A DNA stretch of 64,000 nt from Actinomycetota bacterium (GTDB lineage Bacteria; Actinomycetota; Actinomycetes; Nanopelagicales; Nanopelagicaceae). Made by a program: the position numbers and the translations under genes. This document shows, piece by piece, positions 21,512-31,995 of the stretch (its first letter is position 1; each line of letters starts with the position of its first letter). The stretch is taken from the NCBI GenBank assembly GCA_015660815.1, contig JACSDF010000005.1, positions 1 through 64,000 of the forward strand, given 5' to 3'. The notes beneath the pieces are model-generated. The model ran no database searches, was not told where the DNA came from, and worked only from the letters and a program-made list of their open reading frames with translations.

Positions 21512-22870
21512 TTAGCCGCGAATCAGCGTGAGAACTTCATCACGTAGTTTGCCCATAGCCCCTGCCGATTTAGCTTCGACATTTAAGCGCAACAATGGCT
21601 CGGTGTTGGACGGTCGAAGGTTGAACCACCATGTATCACCAATAACACTGAGGCCATCCAAGTGGTCAATCTCAACTCCAGATCTCTCTGAGAAAGTTTG
21701 TTCGACGCGCAACACAGCAAATTCTGCATCTGTTACCGTGGAGTTAATCTCCCCACTAGAAACATATCTCTGATATGGCGCCATGATTTTTGACATAGAT
21801 TTTTTAGACTCCCCAAGGGCTGCAATTGCATGAAGCGCAGCGAGAGCACCAGAGTCGGCACGCCAAAACTCTTTAAAGTAAAAGTGGCCTGAATGCTCTC
21901 CTCCAAAAATAGCTCCACTTTCGGCCATCATCGCCTTAATATACGAGTGGCCCACACGACTGCGAAGGCCAATCCCACCGTTTTCTCTGATCACTTCTGG
22001 CACTGCACGTGATGAAATCAGGTTATAAATGATGGTTGAACCGGGATATTTTATGAGTTCACGGTGGGCTATCAAGGAAGTTAAATCTGATGGGTTAATT
22101 GCAATACCATTTTCATCAACTAAAAAACACCTGTCAGCATCGCCATCAAATGCTAAGCCCAAGTCAGCTTTGTGTTTTTTCACTGCTTTTTGCAAGTCAC
22201 GTAAATTTCTCGGATCAATTGGATTAGCTTCGTGATTTGGAAAACTCCCGTCAAGTTCGAAAAATAATGGAATGACAGTGCAATTCAATCGTGCAAAAAT
22301 TGCGGGGGCTGTATACCCAGCCATTCCATTTCCTGCGTCAATCACGATAGTTAGTGGCCGGAGTGAGTTCAAGTTAACCAGTGAAAGTAAGTGCTCTACA
22401 TATTCATTAAGCATTTCTCGCTTTAATTCAGCACCGACTGAACGTATTTCGATTGGTGAGCCTTTACGTACAAAGTTTTCAATTGTTTGCAGACCTGATT
22501 CTTTACCTATTGGGCGGGCGTTACTAAAACACAACTTAATTCCATTGTATGCCGCTGGATTATGGCTTGCTGTAAACATAGCGCCCGGTAAACCTAATTT
22601 CCCTGAGGCGAAATACAACATGTCTGTTGAAGCAAGACCAATTCTCATTACATCCAACCCTGTTGAATTAACACCAGCCGAGAATGCTTGAGCCAATTCT
22701 GAGGAAGACGGGCGCATGTCTTCGGCAACGATTACTGTTGCCGGTTCGCGCTCCAGCTGTAGGAAGCGCGCAAAAGCTAAACCTGTTGCGAAAGAAAAAT
22801 CAGGCGTCATCTCTGTATCTACGAGCCCGCGAATATCGTAAGCCTTAAATATATTTGGAATCTGACTCAT
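21512..22870 (-). CDS. manB: phosphomannomutase/phosphoglucomutase
   Basis: IFKAYDIRGLV, TASHNPAAYNG, FDGDADRCFLVDE; start MSQIPNIF. Confidence 0.93.
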   Translation of the reverse strand: MSQIPNIFKAYDIRGLVDTEMTPDFSFATGLAFARFLQLEREPATVIVAEDMRPSSSELAQAFSAGVNSTGLDVMRIGLASTDMLYFASGKLGLPGAMFTASHNPAAYNGIKLCFSNARPIGKESGLQTIENFVRKGSPIEIRSVGAELKREMLNEYVEHLLSLVNLNSLRPLTIVIDAGNGMAGYTAPAIFARLNCTVIPLFFELDGSFPNHEANPIDPRNLRDLQKAVKKHKADLGLAFDGDADRCFLVDENGIAINPSDLTSLIAHRELIKYPGSTIIYNLISSRAVPEVIRENGGIGLRSRVGHSYIKAMMAESGAIFGGEHSGHFYFKEFWRADSGALAALHAIAALGESKKSMSKIMAPYQRYVSSGEINSTVTDAEFAVLRVEQTFSERSGVEIDHLDGLSVIGDTWWFNLRPSNTEPLLRLNVEAKSAGAMGKLRDEVLTLIRG

Positions 22871-22880
22871 TTCAAATTTT

Positions 22881-23252
22881 TTATGAAGGAACGGCGCGTA
22901 GGTGACCTCTACGGCCAATCTGAGTTTGCTTGCCCTCACTAATTGAATTGTCCAGCGAGTTAATAGGAACCATTGCAACTTCACGAACCGCATCGGCAAT
23001 AGCCATAAGGTCATCTTCAGAAGGTCCGCGCTCTTCTCCGGTTAACTCTTGTTTTAACACACTCCAACCATGTGGAACTTTAAGTCTCTCCCCATGCAAA
23101 AGACATAAGTCATATGCATGCGGCTCGCTAAAAGTCGCAAGTGGACCAACTACAGCCATAGATTCAGCATAGATATAGGTCAAGGTCATAGTAGCCACCG
23201 CGCGACAACCAACGCGCGAGCAACCTCTTCCTAACTTTGCGTGAGAACTCAT
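22881..23252 (-). CDS. DUF3499 protein
   Basis: CSRVGCRAVATMTLTYIYAESMAVVGPL...YDLCLLHGERLKVPHGW. Confidence 0.88.
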   Translation of the reverse strand: MSSHAKLGRGCSRVGCRAVATMTLTYIYAESMAVVGPLATFSEPHAYDLCLLHGERLKVPHGWSVLKQELTGEERGPSEDDLMAIADAVREVAMVPINSLDNSISEGKQTQIGRRGHLRAVPS

Positions 23253-23293
23253 AAACATAAGATTAGTCGGAATGCTTGGTTTTTTTGGGATTG

Positions 23294-24598
23294 TCAAGGA
23301 TTTAAAACGCGAATGTTTGATTGAGGAATTTCGACCTTGGTTAATAGACTTCCTGGAGTGATTGGCACATACCCATAACCATGAATAGATGCGACTAGTG
23401 CGCCGGCATAGGTTTCTCGACCCGCTTCAATTATTGTGATTGAACGCGCAGATTTAGGTACTCGCCACGTTGCGACATCGCTACCTTTGATACTAACAAT
23501 GCTTGTCTTACCATTAACCAGAGCCACCTCGATCTTGACGGCGATTGAATCGGCTGCAAAAGCGATTGTAGGTGAGAGGCCAGTTACCGCCATTTTCATG
23601 GGAGTAAGCGCACTCGTTGGGGTACTCCAAACAAAATCGCTTCGCCCATTAGTAATGTACTTCGAGTAGACAGCAGCAACTATTGGTTCATCTGAAGTTA
23701 TTCGAACTGCGAACGAGCTTGCAACAATCTTTGGCGACAAAACTAACTCGGTCACAACTCCAGCTGTAATGTTACGGGAATTAAAGCCTACTGGAACAAA
23801 ATTTCCGTTTTCAGATATGAGTTCTAGTGTAAAATTTGCATCAACATCTGCAGGTGCAAGAATTCGCAAAATGTGAGCGGCAGAAGGTTTTTGTCCATTT
23901 TTCAAGATTTGATTCGGGATGGCAGGAATCACGAGAGTTTTAGCCGCCGAATTAACTGGATTAACAAAGTCGCCGCCAAGGGCCTTGAGGCCAGCTCCAA
24001 GTTCGTCAATCATAAATGCATTAATTCGCCCCGAACGAGGAACTACTTGCACTGTCAAAGATTTATCACCGGTTGCAAGAGAGTCCAATGAAACGATCTT
24101 TAAACTTTTAGCCGCTACATTAATTGAAACCAGCGGCTGTTTACCATTTTCAGAGTAAACATTTAGGTCAATAATTGCTGCGCTCAATCCACTATTGATT
24201 ACAACTATGCTTCCTCGAGTTCTCACATCGGAACTTCCACCTACGAACCATTGTGAGGATATTGGACCTGTGCACAGCGCGCCACCCGCCCAACTGCCGC
24301 TGCGACTCTGCCAAACGACTGGCGTAGTTCCAAGTGCAGAAATTACCAATGAGTCTTTTATTACCGGATAGCGAAGTACTTTAAATGGAATCGTTTTTGT
24401 ACTTTTAGCTGCAAGGTTCTGGAACGCAGTTTTACCTGAAGCAATTGAGATTTGTGACGATAATCCATTCAACGTTGGTGGACACACAACTTCTGGATAT
24501 GTCTCGGAGAAAACGGAAGATTTAGTTGTTACGGTTAATAATGTCGCTAGAGTAAATGAAAGCGCTACAGCCACGAGCGCGACAAACGATCGTTTCAT
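23294..24598 (-). CDS. DUF5719-like secreted protein
   Basis: Signal-like N-terminus MKRSFVALVAVALSFTLATLL; beta-rich; next to large GT2 gene. Confidence 0.6.
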   Translation of the reverse strand: MKRSFVALVAVALSFTLATLLTVTTKSSVFSETYPEVVCPPTLNGLSSQISIASGKTAFQNLAAKSTKTIPFKVLRYPVIKDSLVISALGTTPVVWQSRSGSWAGGALCTGPISSQWFVGGSSDVRTRGSIVVINSGLSAAIIDLNVYSENGKQPLVSINVAAKSLKIVSLDSLATGDKSLTVQVVPRSGRINAFMIDELGAGLKALGGDFVNPVNSAAKTLVIPAIPNQILKNGQKPSAAHILRILAPADVDANFTLELISENGNFVPVGFNSRNITAGVVTELVLSPKIVASSFAVRITSDEPIVAAVYSKYITNGRSDFVWSTPTSALTPMKMAVTGLSPTIAFAADSIAVKIEVALVNGKTSIVSIKGSDVATWRVPKSARSITIIEAGRETYAGALVASIHGYGYVPITPGSLLTKVEIPQSNIRVLNP

Positions 24599-27500
24599 GC
24601 GAGCTCCTTCTCGGATATTTCGCGCTTTCTTCGTCCGGCTGGTGCGGCGGCAATAATTACGACAATCCAAGCAATTAATTGAAAGGAAAGCCATGCGCGC
24701 CTGATAGTGCCATCATGCAAGAGGGAGATTTCACCTGACTCCGTTGCAGTAAATACAGGTAAGCCAAGTTCGCTTACGCTGCGCTCCAAGCGGTATCCAT
24801 TTTGCAGAACAAGCCATGAACGGTCATAACTCTCTGTGAGCAATACTTCTCCCCGGTGGGTAACTATTACTCGCGCCCCAATCTCACCAGCTTCAAGAAG
24901 TTCTCGCTCTCCGTCTTTTCCTACCAGCACAAGTCGACCGGTCACTCCCGCTACGCGCCAAACCACTCCTGCCGAAGTAGCAGAGGCACGAGTAAATCCA
25001 CCGAGACCGTCAATTGTACGAATAATATTTCTATCAAAAGGGGTTTTTACAAATACATATTTGATTCCGAAATCTGCAAATACCTTACTGCTCGAAATTC
25101 CTGAGCCATCTAATAGCGCCTGTGCTGCGGCGGCTATCGCACTTACCTGAGGTGGCGCTACATCCGGCTCTCCCAGTGAAATATCTTTCCCGCGCGAAAT
25201 ATAATATTGAATACTCTTTGAACTTCCACTCTTTATCTCTCGCAGCACGAGTGTCTTTGTGTCTTTCTCAATACTTAAGAAAGCTGGCATTACAGTTGAA
25301 GTGCTATTTTGAAGAGGTGAGTTCGCTCCCACAGAGACAGACCAACCTAAAGTTAGTATTGAATACACAAGTGAGAAAAGAAGTAGTAACGCTGCCAATA
25401 TATGACGAAAATGAAAATTACTTGTAATCAGAACTGATCTCAACCGATCAAGAATTACTACACCCGCCATACAAGCTGCGCCAGTTGCCCCAACTAAGAA
25501 AATACCTACCCAAACCCTTGAAGGCGCTGAATCTCCGTGTGAAGCTATTGAAAAAGATGAGAAGAAAATAGCGGCAGAAAGGAAACCAGTGCCGAATAAG
25601 GCAATAACTCTGGCCCTACTCGAAGAAAAAAGTGCAACACATAGAATTAGTGGCAAAGGGCTGATTAACCACCATGGCAGAGAACCGATTCCACCTGGGT
25701 TTCCGAGAATTACAAGATGAGCCTGGCCACCGGCAAGTGAAAGTCCAGGTTCGCTGAGGAATTTTGATGGTGCACCTAGTGCCTCGAATGAATATGGTGC
25801 GGTAAGGAGGAATGGCACCATTAGCAGCGTCACGCGCTTTTTAAGACGCTCCAGAAATAGTGGCCTATTTTTATCTCCAGCAAAGCTCTCATAATCCCCA
25901 TACAGTGCAAACAAAGTTAAACCTAAGAGAATCACAAAAACTGAGAGTGTGAACGCAGTTAGCACTGCAACGACTAAAGATATTATGAAAATTCGACGCC
26001 AAGAATGTAACTCTATTTCTTTCCAGTGTATTAAAAGAATTGGAATTTGCGGCGCGATTATGAGGGCGACCACCGTAGCTAGGCGTCCAGAATTAACTGC
26101 CGCTATAGCGACGGGAGAAATAGCATAGATAAAACTGGCCGAGACACTAATCCACATGTTTTGTGTACTCTTTTTAAATAATCTAAGAGATGACCACATC
26201 ATCAATATCGGTGCTACGAGAAAGAAAAGCGTTAAGAAAGCCGATGCCTTCCCAAAAAATATGGTCGCACACAATGCAAGGATGGCAATCCATGGCGGTG
26301 CGGCTTGAGACGTGCCCATTCCAACTTGATGCCAAGATTCAAAGTAGCTTTTCCATAAATCGCGTGCCCCGTCTGGTGACATGGGAAGCGCTCCACCAAT
26401 GAGGGATCCGAGACGCATTCTAGATGCAACAAGGGTAATCAAGGTTAGAAAAATAAACCCTGCAACCTCCGGTTTTTTAAAGAGATTAATCCATTGCACG
26501 CTTTTAGTTGGTACGAGTAAATCTTCATCTTCAACTGAATCTAGTATTGATGTCGAAGCCACACCACTATCTGGAAGTAATCGAGAACGAATAGCCTCAA
26601 AGAAACGTGAAGTCGAAAGACGTAACTGCGACCATCGTGGTGGGATGTATCCAGAAACTATTCGGGAAGATACGAATCGCTTTGCTCTACGATCTTTGCG
26701 AGCTTTAACAATTAATGTTGGTTTAACAATAAGTGATGCCACTGCCAGTAACTCATCACTTGCATATCCCGGAAGTTTTACTAATAAATAACCGACCGAG
26801 CGCACCATCGCCGAGCTGAGAAGTTGAAAGGCAAGCCATGGAATCATCCACCAAGAGGAGTTTGCAAGAAGTACATATGCAGCATTGCGACGGTCAAGCA
26901 AGAGCGGACGATGTAAAAAAGCACCTTCTACATCAACGATTCGTCGCTCGCTTGCAGCTGCCTGAGCATGGAAAACAACTGCCGAAGTAGCTGCAATAAC
27001 CGTGTGTCCAGCCACGCGAGCGCGCCAACCAAAATCGACATCGTCACGAAAGAGTCCTAAATTCTTATCAAAGCCACCGATCTCTTCAAAAATCTCTCGT
27101 CTGATTAATGCACCGGCTGTGCTAACTGAAAGAACATCGTGAATTCCATCGTGTTGTCCTTGGTCGTATTCAAGTGGCTCTAACCCAGTCCACCGAGCAC
27201 CATTGCCCGCAATACTTACTCCTGCTTCGAGCAAGTGAGTGCGATCGTGCCAACCAAGTAGTTTTGGTCCCACCATTGCTACTTGCGGGCGGTCCTCAAC
27301 TGCTTGAAGTAAGAATTCAAGTGCAGTTGGAGAAGGCGCACAGTCATCATGAATTAACCAAATCCATTCGATCGTTTCAGTTTGGACTGGCTTCAAAGAT
27401 TCAACACCCATTGCTACTGCTTCACCAAAACCAGTTGTGCGGTCGGCATCAATTACAGGAATTCGTGCTGACTTAAGAAGTTGTTGCGTAGAATCTTTGG

Positions 27501-27645
27501 ATGCAGTGTCAACCGCAACAATGTAATCGAGTGGTCGAGTCTGGGATGTAAGAGCGGCAACGCTTTCTGGCAACCACGCTTGTCCATCGTGTGAAACGAT
27601 AATCGCGCTAACGCGATGCCGGCCTAGTGCGGCCTTTTCAGCCAT
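24595..27645 (-). CDS. large GT2 glycosyltransferase with multi-TM C-terminal region
   Basis: N-terminal SAIIVSHDGQAWLPESVAALTSQT and IHDDCAPSP GT2 motifs, then many TM segments. Confidence 0.85.
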   Translation of the reverse strand: MAEKAALGRHRVSAIIVSHDGQAWLPESVAALTSQTRPLDYIVAVDTASKDSTQQLLKSARIPVIDADRTTGFGEAVAMGVESLKPVQTETIEWIWLIHDDCAPSPTALEFLLQAVEDRPQVAMVGPKLLGWHDRTHLLEAGVSIAGNGARWTGLEPLEYDQGQHDGIHDVLSVSTAGALIRREIFEEIGGFDKNLGLFRDDVDFGWRARVAGHTVIAATSAVVFHAQAAASERRIVDVEGAFLHRPLLLDRRNAAYVLLANSSWWMIPWLAFQLLSSAMVRSVGYLLVKLPGYASDELLAVASLIVKPTLIVKARKDRRAKRFVSSRIVSGYIPPRWSQLRLSTSRFFEAIRSRLLPDSGVASTSILDSVEDEDLLVPTKSVQWINLFKKPEVAGFIFLTLITLVASRMRLGSLIGGALPMSPDGARDLWKSYFESWHQVGMGTSQAAPPWIAILALCATIFFGKASAFLTLFFLVAPILMMWSSLRLFKKSTQNMWISVSASFIYAISPVAIAAVNSGRLATVVALIIAPQIPILLIHWKEIELHSWRRIFIISLVVAVLTAFTLSVFVILLGLTLFALYGDYESFAGDKNRPLFLERLKKRVTLLMVPFLLTAPYSFEALGAPSKFLSEPGLSLAGGQAHLVILGNPGGIGSLPWWLISPLPLILCVALFSSSRARVIALFGTGFLSAAIFFSSFSIASHGDSAPSRVWVGIFLVGATGAACMAGVVILDRLRSVLITSNFHFRHILAALLLLFSLVYSILTLGWSVSVGANSPLQNSTSTVMPAFLSIEKDTKTLVLREIKSGSSKSIQYYISRGKDISLGEPDVAPPQVSAIAAAAQALLDGSGISSSKVFADFGIKYVFVKTPFDRNIIRTIDGLGGFTRASATSAGVVWRVAGVTGRLVLVGKDGERELLEAGEIGARVIVTHRGEVLLTESYDRSWLVLQNGYRLERSVSELGLPVFTATESGEISLLHDGTIRRAWLSFQLIAWIVVIIAAAPAGRRKREISEKELA

Positions 27646-27672
27646 GACATTGACCCTTGGAAAGCTGCGAGA

Positions 27673-27972
27673 TTACGCAGAACGACGCTTTAAGCGTCGA
27701 CGTTCGCGCTCTGATAATCCGCCCCAAATTCCAAAACGTTCATCATGAGCAAGTGCGTACTCGAGGCACTCTGATCTAACATCGCAGGAGAGACAGACAC
27801 GTTTGGCTTCGCGAGTTGAGCCACCCTTTTCAGGGAAGAAGGCTTCGGGATCAGTTTGGGCGCAGAGCGAGCGCTCTTGCCAAGAGAGCTCAATATTCTC
27901 GCCACTCACCAAGGTAATTTTTGGTCCAGTTGTGGGGACAGGGGAGTTTGTGGCTTCAGGTCGGATCGGCAT
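27673..27972 (-). CDS. WhiB2/WhmD-like Fe-S regulator
   Basis: CAQTDPEAFFPEKGGSTREAKRVCLSCDVRSECLEYALAHDERFGIWGGLSERERR. Confidence 0.95.
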   Translation of the reverse strand: MPIRPEATNSPVPTTGPKITLVSGENIELSWQERSLCAQTDPEAFFPEKGGSTREAKRVCLSCDVRSECLEYALAHDERFGIWGGLSERERRRLKRRSA

Positions 27973-28101
27973 ACCGATTCTCCTTAATAGCTTTTGTGTC
28001 TCATCCCTCGTGGAAAAGACTTACTTAAGAGTGAATTACACGCGTGTAAGTCGAATATGTCAAGCGAAAGTAGAGGGCAGATGCCGCAATTTCAATAAAA
28101 A

Positions 28102-29109
28102 CTACTCTGGAATGGGCAGAATCTCATCCTTGGTCACAAAAGAGGCCTCAATGTGTGAATTTTGACTCACTACTGCACCGCTTGCGATGAATGAATTAAT
28201 CACACGAGCTCCGGCACCGATGGTCACTCCACGATCAATAATCGAACCAGTTATGTGTGTTTGTGCTCCAATACGTGAATCAGCGCCAATACATGAAGCT
28301 CCATCAATGATTGCACTGGAGTCAACTTCTGCAGTAGCCATGATTAGTGAATGTTTATCATGGAAATCAATTTCAGCCATTGAAAATGCAGATGAGTGGC
28401 TTAACCCTTGTACTAAATCACGTGAACCTTGCAATAGGGCTTTTGGTGTACCAATATCTAACCAGTATGAATCATCTATAAAACCAAATACTTTTTTACC
28501 ACTTGAAATGAGCTCTGGGAAAATTTCACGCTCGACACTAATCACTGTGTCCTTAGGAATTGCATTTACTATGCTGGGATTAAAGACATAGCAGCCGGCA
28601 TTTATTGAGTGTGAAATCGGATTCTCCATTTTTTCTAGAAAAGCAGTAACTCGACCAGATTCATCAGTAGGAACGCAGCCATACGCCCGTGCATCTTCAA
28701 CGGTCGTTAAATGAAGTGTTACATCTGCACCATGCTCTTCATGTTGGCGAATTTGCTCTTTCAAATTGTGTGAACTCAAAACATCACCATTAAAAACAAC
28801 AATTGATTCTTGGGTGTTTAACAGCTGTGCAGCATTGGCAATTGCACCTCCAGTACCAAGCGGTACTTTTTCAACTGCATACAGCAGCTTCATTCCCCAT
28901 GCAGATCCATCTCCAAAATATGGAGTGAAAAGTTCAGCTAAGTAAGCAGTTGCTAGGACTACGGTAGTAATACCAGCATCTCTTGCCATAGCTAGTTGAT
29001 GTTCTGTCACTGGCAAACCTGCCACAGTTAGCATTGGTTTAGGAGTGTGCTTTGTTAGTGGCATCAACCGGGTACCAAAACCACCAACTAAGAGAATACC
29101 TACGGCCAT
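28102..29109 (-). CDS. mannose-1-phosphate guanylyltransferase-like nucleotidyltransferase
   Basis: GGFGTRLMPLTKHTPKPMLTVAG; C-terminal left-handed beta-helix. Confidence 0.9.
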   Translation of the reverse strand: MAVGILLVGGFGTRLMPLTKHTPKPMLTVAGLPVTEHQLAMARDAGITTVVLATAYLAELFTPYFGDGSAWGMKLLYAVEKVPLGTGGAIANAAQLLNTQESIVVFNGDVLSSHNLKEQIRQHEEHGADVTLHLTTVEDARAYGCVPTDESGRVTAFLEKMENPISHSINAGCYVFNPSIVNAIPKDTVISVEREIFPELISSGKKVFGFIDDSYWLDIGTPKALLQGSRDLVQGLSHSSAFSMAEIDFHDKHSLIMATAEVDSSAIIDGASCIGADSRIGAQTHITGSIIDRGVTIGAGARVINSFIASGAVVSQNSHIEASFVTKDEILPIPE

Positions 29110-29113
29110 ATAA

Positions 29114-30178
29114 CTATGCTTTCAATCGATGCGCAGCGGATTCAATGTGCTCATCCGTTGCAGTCATAGCTAATCGAATATGACGTGCCCCTGCAAGGCC
29201 ATAAAAACTGCCCGGCGTGGCTAATATGCCTCGATGTGCAAGCCAATCAACGCTCTCCCAAGCATCTTCACCACGAGTACACCACAGATATAAACCTGAG
29301 TTGCTGAATTCGATGTGAAATCCAGCTGCCTCAAGTGCAGGACGCAAAACATCTCGTCGCGAGTTATAACGAGAACGCTGCTCGGCAACATGGTGATCAT
29401 CACCGAGCGCAACAGTCATTGCTTTCTGTACAGGAAGCGGAACCATCATTCCTCCATGTTTACGAAGTTCACGGATTCGGGCGATAAGCACAGAGTCGCC
29501 AATCATGAAAGCGGCGCGATACCCTGCCATGGAAGAGCGCTTAGATAGCGAATGAACAGCAAGAATATTTCTATTATCACCGCCGCTTTGAGATAGGACG
29601 GAGTAAGAAGTTGCAGTGTGATCAAATTCAACATAACACTCATCTGAAACTAGAATTGAATTATTAGTGCGCGCCCATTGGATACAGGCTCTTATTTCTT
29701 CAACACTATGGGTTCGCCCCGTAGGATTAGATGGTGAGTTCATCCATGCCAAATCCGCAGAAGGCCATGTGGAGGCATCTATTTCAACTTCAATTGATTG
29801 TGCCTGCGCAATCAAGGCACCAACGTGATATGTCGGATAAGCAATTTTTGGAATAAGAACTTTTCGTGATTCTAGAATTGTTGGGAGCCATGCCACTAAC
29901 TCTTTCGATCCAATGAGCGGTAGTACATCAAACTCACCGCTTGCACCCAGTCGATGCGTTGCCCATTCCTTAATCGCCACGCGTAGCTCGGGTGTTCCGG
30001 CAGTGACTGGATAACCAGGAGAGTTCGAAGCATCGCGAAATGATTTTTGAATAAATTCTGGGGTTGGATCTACCGGTGTTCCTTGAGATAAATCTATGAT
30101 CCCATCTGGGTGTGAACGTGCGATATCCCCATATGGAGCCAGAGCATCCCAAGGAAAATCTGGGAGTTGTTCACGCAA
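29114..30178 (-). CDS. dapC: succinyldiaminopimelate transaminase
   Basis: PLP aminotransferase; HSLSKRSSMAGYRAAFMIGD; adjacent to ferredoxin as in other actinobacteria. Confidence 0.88.
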   Translation of the reverse strand: MREQLPDFPWDALAPYGDIARSHPDGIIDLSQGTPVDPTPEFIQKSFRDASNSPGYPVTAGTPELRVAIKEWATHRLGASGEFDVLPLIGSKELVAWLPTILESRKVLIPKIAYPTYHVGALIAQAQSIEVEIDASTWPSADLAWMNSPSNPTGRTHSVEEIRACIQWARTNNSILVSDECYVEFDHTATSYSVLSQSGGDNRNILAVHSLSKRSSMAGYRAAFMIGDSVLIARIRELRKHGGMMVPLPVQKAMTVALGDDHHVAEQRSRYNSRRDVLRPALEAAGFHIEFSNSGLYLWCTRGEDAWESVDWLAHRGILATPGSFYGLAGARHIRLAMTATDEHIESAAHRLKA

Positions 30179-30184
30179 GAAGAA

Positions 30185-30505
30185 CTACTCGCTCTTTGGA
30201 GGCAGGGCAGTTACTTGTGCGTGATCACTATTGGTTGGACCCATCTTGGCCGCGCCTCCAGGAGATCCAATTTCAACAAAAAATTCGGTATTGACTTTGC
30301 CAAACTCACTCCATTGGGCTGGAACATCATCTTCATAATAAATCGCCTCTACCGGGCAGACTGGCTCGCATGCACCGCAGTCGACGCACTCATCAGGCTG
30401 GATGTACAACATACGTGAACCTTCATAGATGCAGTCCACAGGGCATTCAGCGATGCATGACTTATCTTTAACATCGACACACGGCTCGGCAATAATATAT
30501 GTCAC
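30185..30505 (-). CDS. fdxA: 7Fe/4Fe-type ferredoxin
   Basis: CVDVKDKSCIAECPVDCIYEG...CVDCGACEPVCPVEAIYYEDDVP. Confidence 0.95.
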   Translation of the reverse strand: MTYIIAEPCVDVKDKSCIAECPVDCIYEGSRMLYIQPDECVDCGACEPVCPVEAIYYEDDVPAQWSEFGKVNTEFFVEIGSPGGAAKMGPTNSDHAQVTALPPKSE

Positions 30506-30601
30506 TCTGTAGCCTCCAGATTAAATGATAATGAACGTGGCTGATTGTAATCGAATAGCCCTATCTCGCGCGATATTGAAGCGAAGGCTTATCGTTGACC
30601 C

Positions 30602-30820
30602 ATGGCGAGCCTGCTCGAACTCCGTTTCGAAGCCCTCATTGGTAGGCGCCTTACAATCCGACTCCACGACCCCGAGGGCGGTTTTCGGGACATTGTTGGA
30701 ATTTTAGAGAGTACACACTCATTGCGAAATAAAGAAAATCTACTAATTGAGTTCTCTCATGATGAGATTTTTATTTGGCGTGAAGTTATTGCCAAACCCG
30801 CAACGGGCATCAAACCTTAA
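30602..30820 (+). CDS. small conserved hypothetical protein
   Basis: 72-aa ORF with TATCGT 6 nt upstream of ATG. Confidence 0.6.
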   Translation: MASLLELRFEALIGRRLTIRLHDPEGGFRDIVGILESTHSLRNKENLLIEFSHDEIFIWREVIAKPATGIKP

Positions 30821-30829
30821 TAAATTGAG

Positions 30830-31171
30830 TTAATTTGGCAATAAAATCGCAATAACTAAGACAAGGAAACCTATATTCATCAGCGCTATTCCAACGGCGC
30901 TGGATGCAATTAAATACTCATCGCTTGCACCGGGATAGCCTGCACGCAAGACAACAACAATCCAGATGAAACTTGCCATCACCTTTAGAGATCGTTTCCC
31001 CCACTTGCGTCCAATGCACCAAATCCCGGTGCCCGTAGCAGCAAGACTCAGCAATAAACCGAATGGTGGTAGAGAGGCATGAATAAAAATTGAGGCAGCA
31101 CCTAAAGCCCCCCCAAAAAATATTGAGTAAAAAAACTTCACTACAAAGTTATTCCCGAAGTCAAATCGCAT
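30830..31171 (-). CDS. small multi-TM protein
   Basis: Hydrophobic 113-aa ORF overlapping mshB-like gene. Confidence 0.6.
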   Translation of the reverse strand: MRFDFGNNFVVKFFYSIFFGGALGAASIFIHASLPPFGLLLSLAATGTGIWCIGRKWGKRSLKVMASFIWIVVVLRAGYPGASDEYLIASSAVGIALMNIGFLVLVIAILLPN

Positions 31172-31995
31172 TCCCGACCATCACTATCAAATGGCGCTGA
31201 TTTTTCGCCGCGCACAAGCGTGTAATACTCATGTCCCCAAATCTGCAAACCTAAGTTGTTTGAGAGCGCAAAGAATGGACCGTCCAATGCAATTTGTGTT
31301 GCGTGTGCTTTCATTGCCGCCATTTTTGCCTCAACAAAATCATTTCCATCAATCAATGTAGTTACAAATGAGTCGTCTTTTGCAAATGGAATGTCATCTA
31401 CATTGTCGGTTCCGAAGAAATCAGAACCAACCGCCTTCATTGCCGCAATACCTGCTGCAATAACTGATTTAGGCATCGTATTCCAATAAATCTTTTGAAT
31501 CTGCCATTGTGAAAGCTCGCTCGCTCGCATAGCCACGAGATGGGTCTTTATGTGATCCGGGTGACCGTACCCACCTATTTCATCATAAGTAATTAAAATA
31601 TGTGGCTGGACTTCATCGATTATTGTTGCGAGTAGCTGCGCCGCCACATTTAAATCTGCTTGCCAGAAAACACTCGCCCCATTATTTGTTTCGCTCCCCA
31701 TCATCCCGCTATCTCGAAAATTACCTAAAAATCGGTAATCACTCACACCAAGAGCAATCATGGCGTTAGCTAGCTCAATCTCACGGTGAGAGCCCAAGGT
31801 GTCATTGTGCGCACTTGCCAAATGCGATAAACCAGGGACAAGAACTTCTCCCTCTTCCCCTCGAGTACATGTCACTAGCGTGACTTGTGCGCCCCGAGCT
31901 GCATATAGCGCCATTGTCGCCCCATTATTAATCGTCTCATCATCAGGATGGGCGTGCACTAATAGAATTCGAAAACCTTCGTATGTATCTTTCAT
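31141..31995 (-). CDS. mshB: PIG-L deacetylase, MshB-like
   Basis: LLVHAHPDDETINNGATMALYAARGAQVTLVTCTRGEEGEV; start MKDTYEG overlapping moeZ stop (TAATG). Confidence 0.88.
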   Translation of the reverse strand: MKDTYEGFRILLVHAHPDDETINNGATMALYAARGAQVTLVTCTRGEEGEVLVPGLSHLASAHNDTLGSHREIELANAMIALGVSDYRFLGNFRDSGMMGSETNNGASVFWQADLNVAAQLLATIIDEVQPHILITYDEIGGYGHPDHIKTHLVAMRASELSQWQIQKIYWNTMPKSVIAAGIAAMKAVGSDFFGTDNVDDIPFAKDDSFVTTLIDGNDFVEAKMAAMKAHATQIALDGPFFALSNNLGLQIWGHEYYTLVRGEKSAPFDSDGRECDLTSGITL

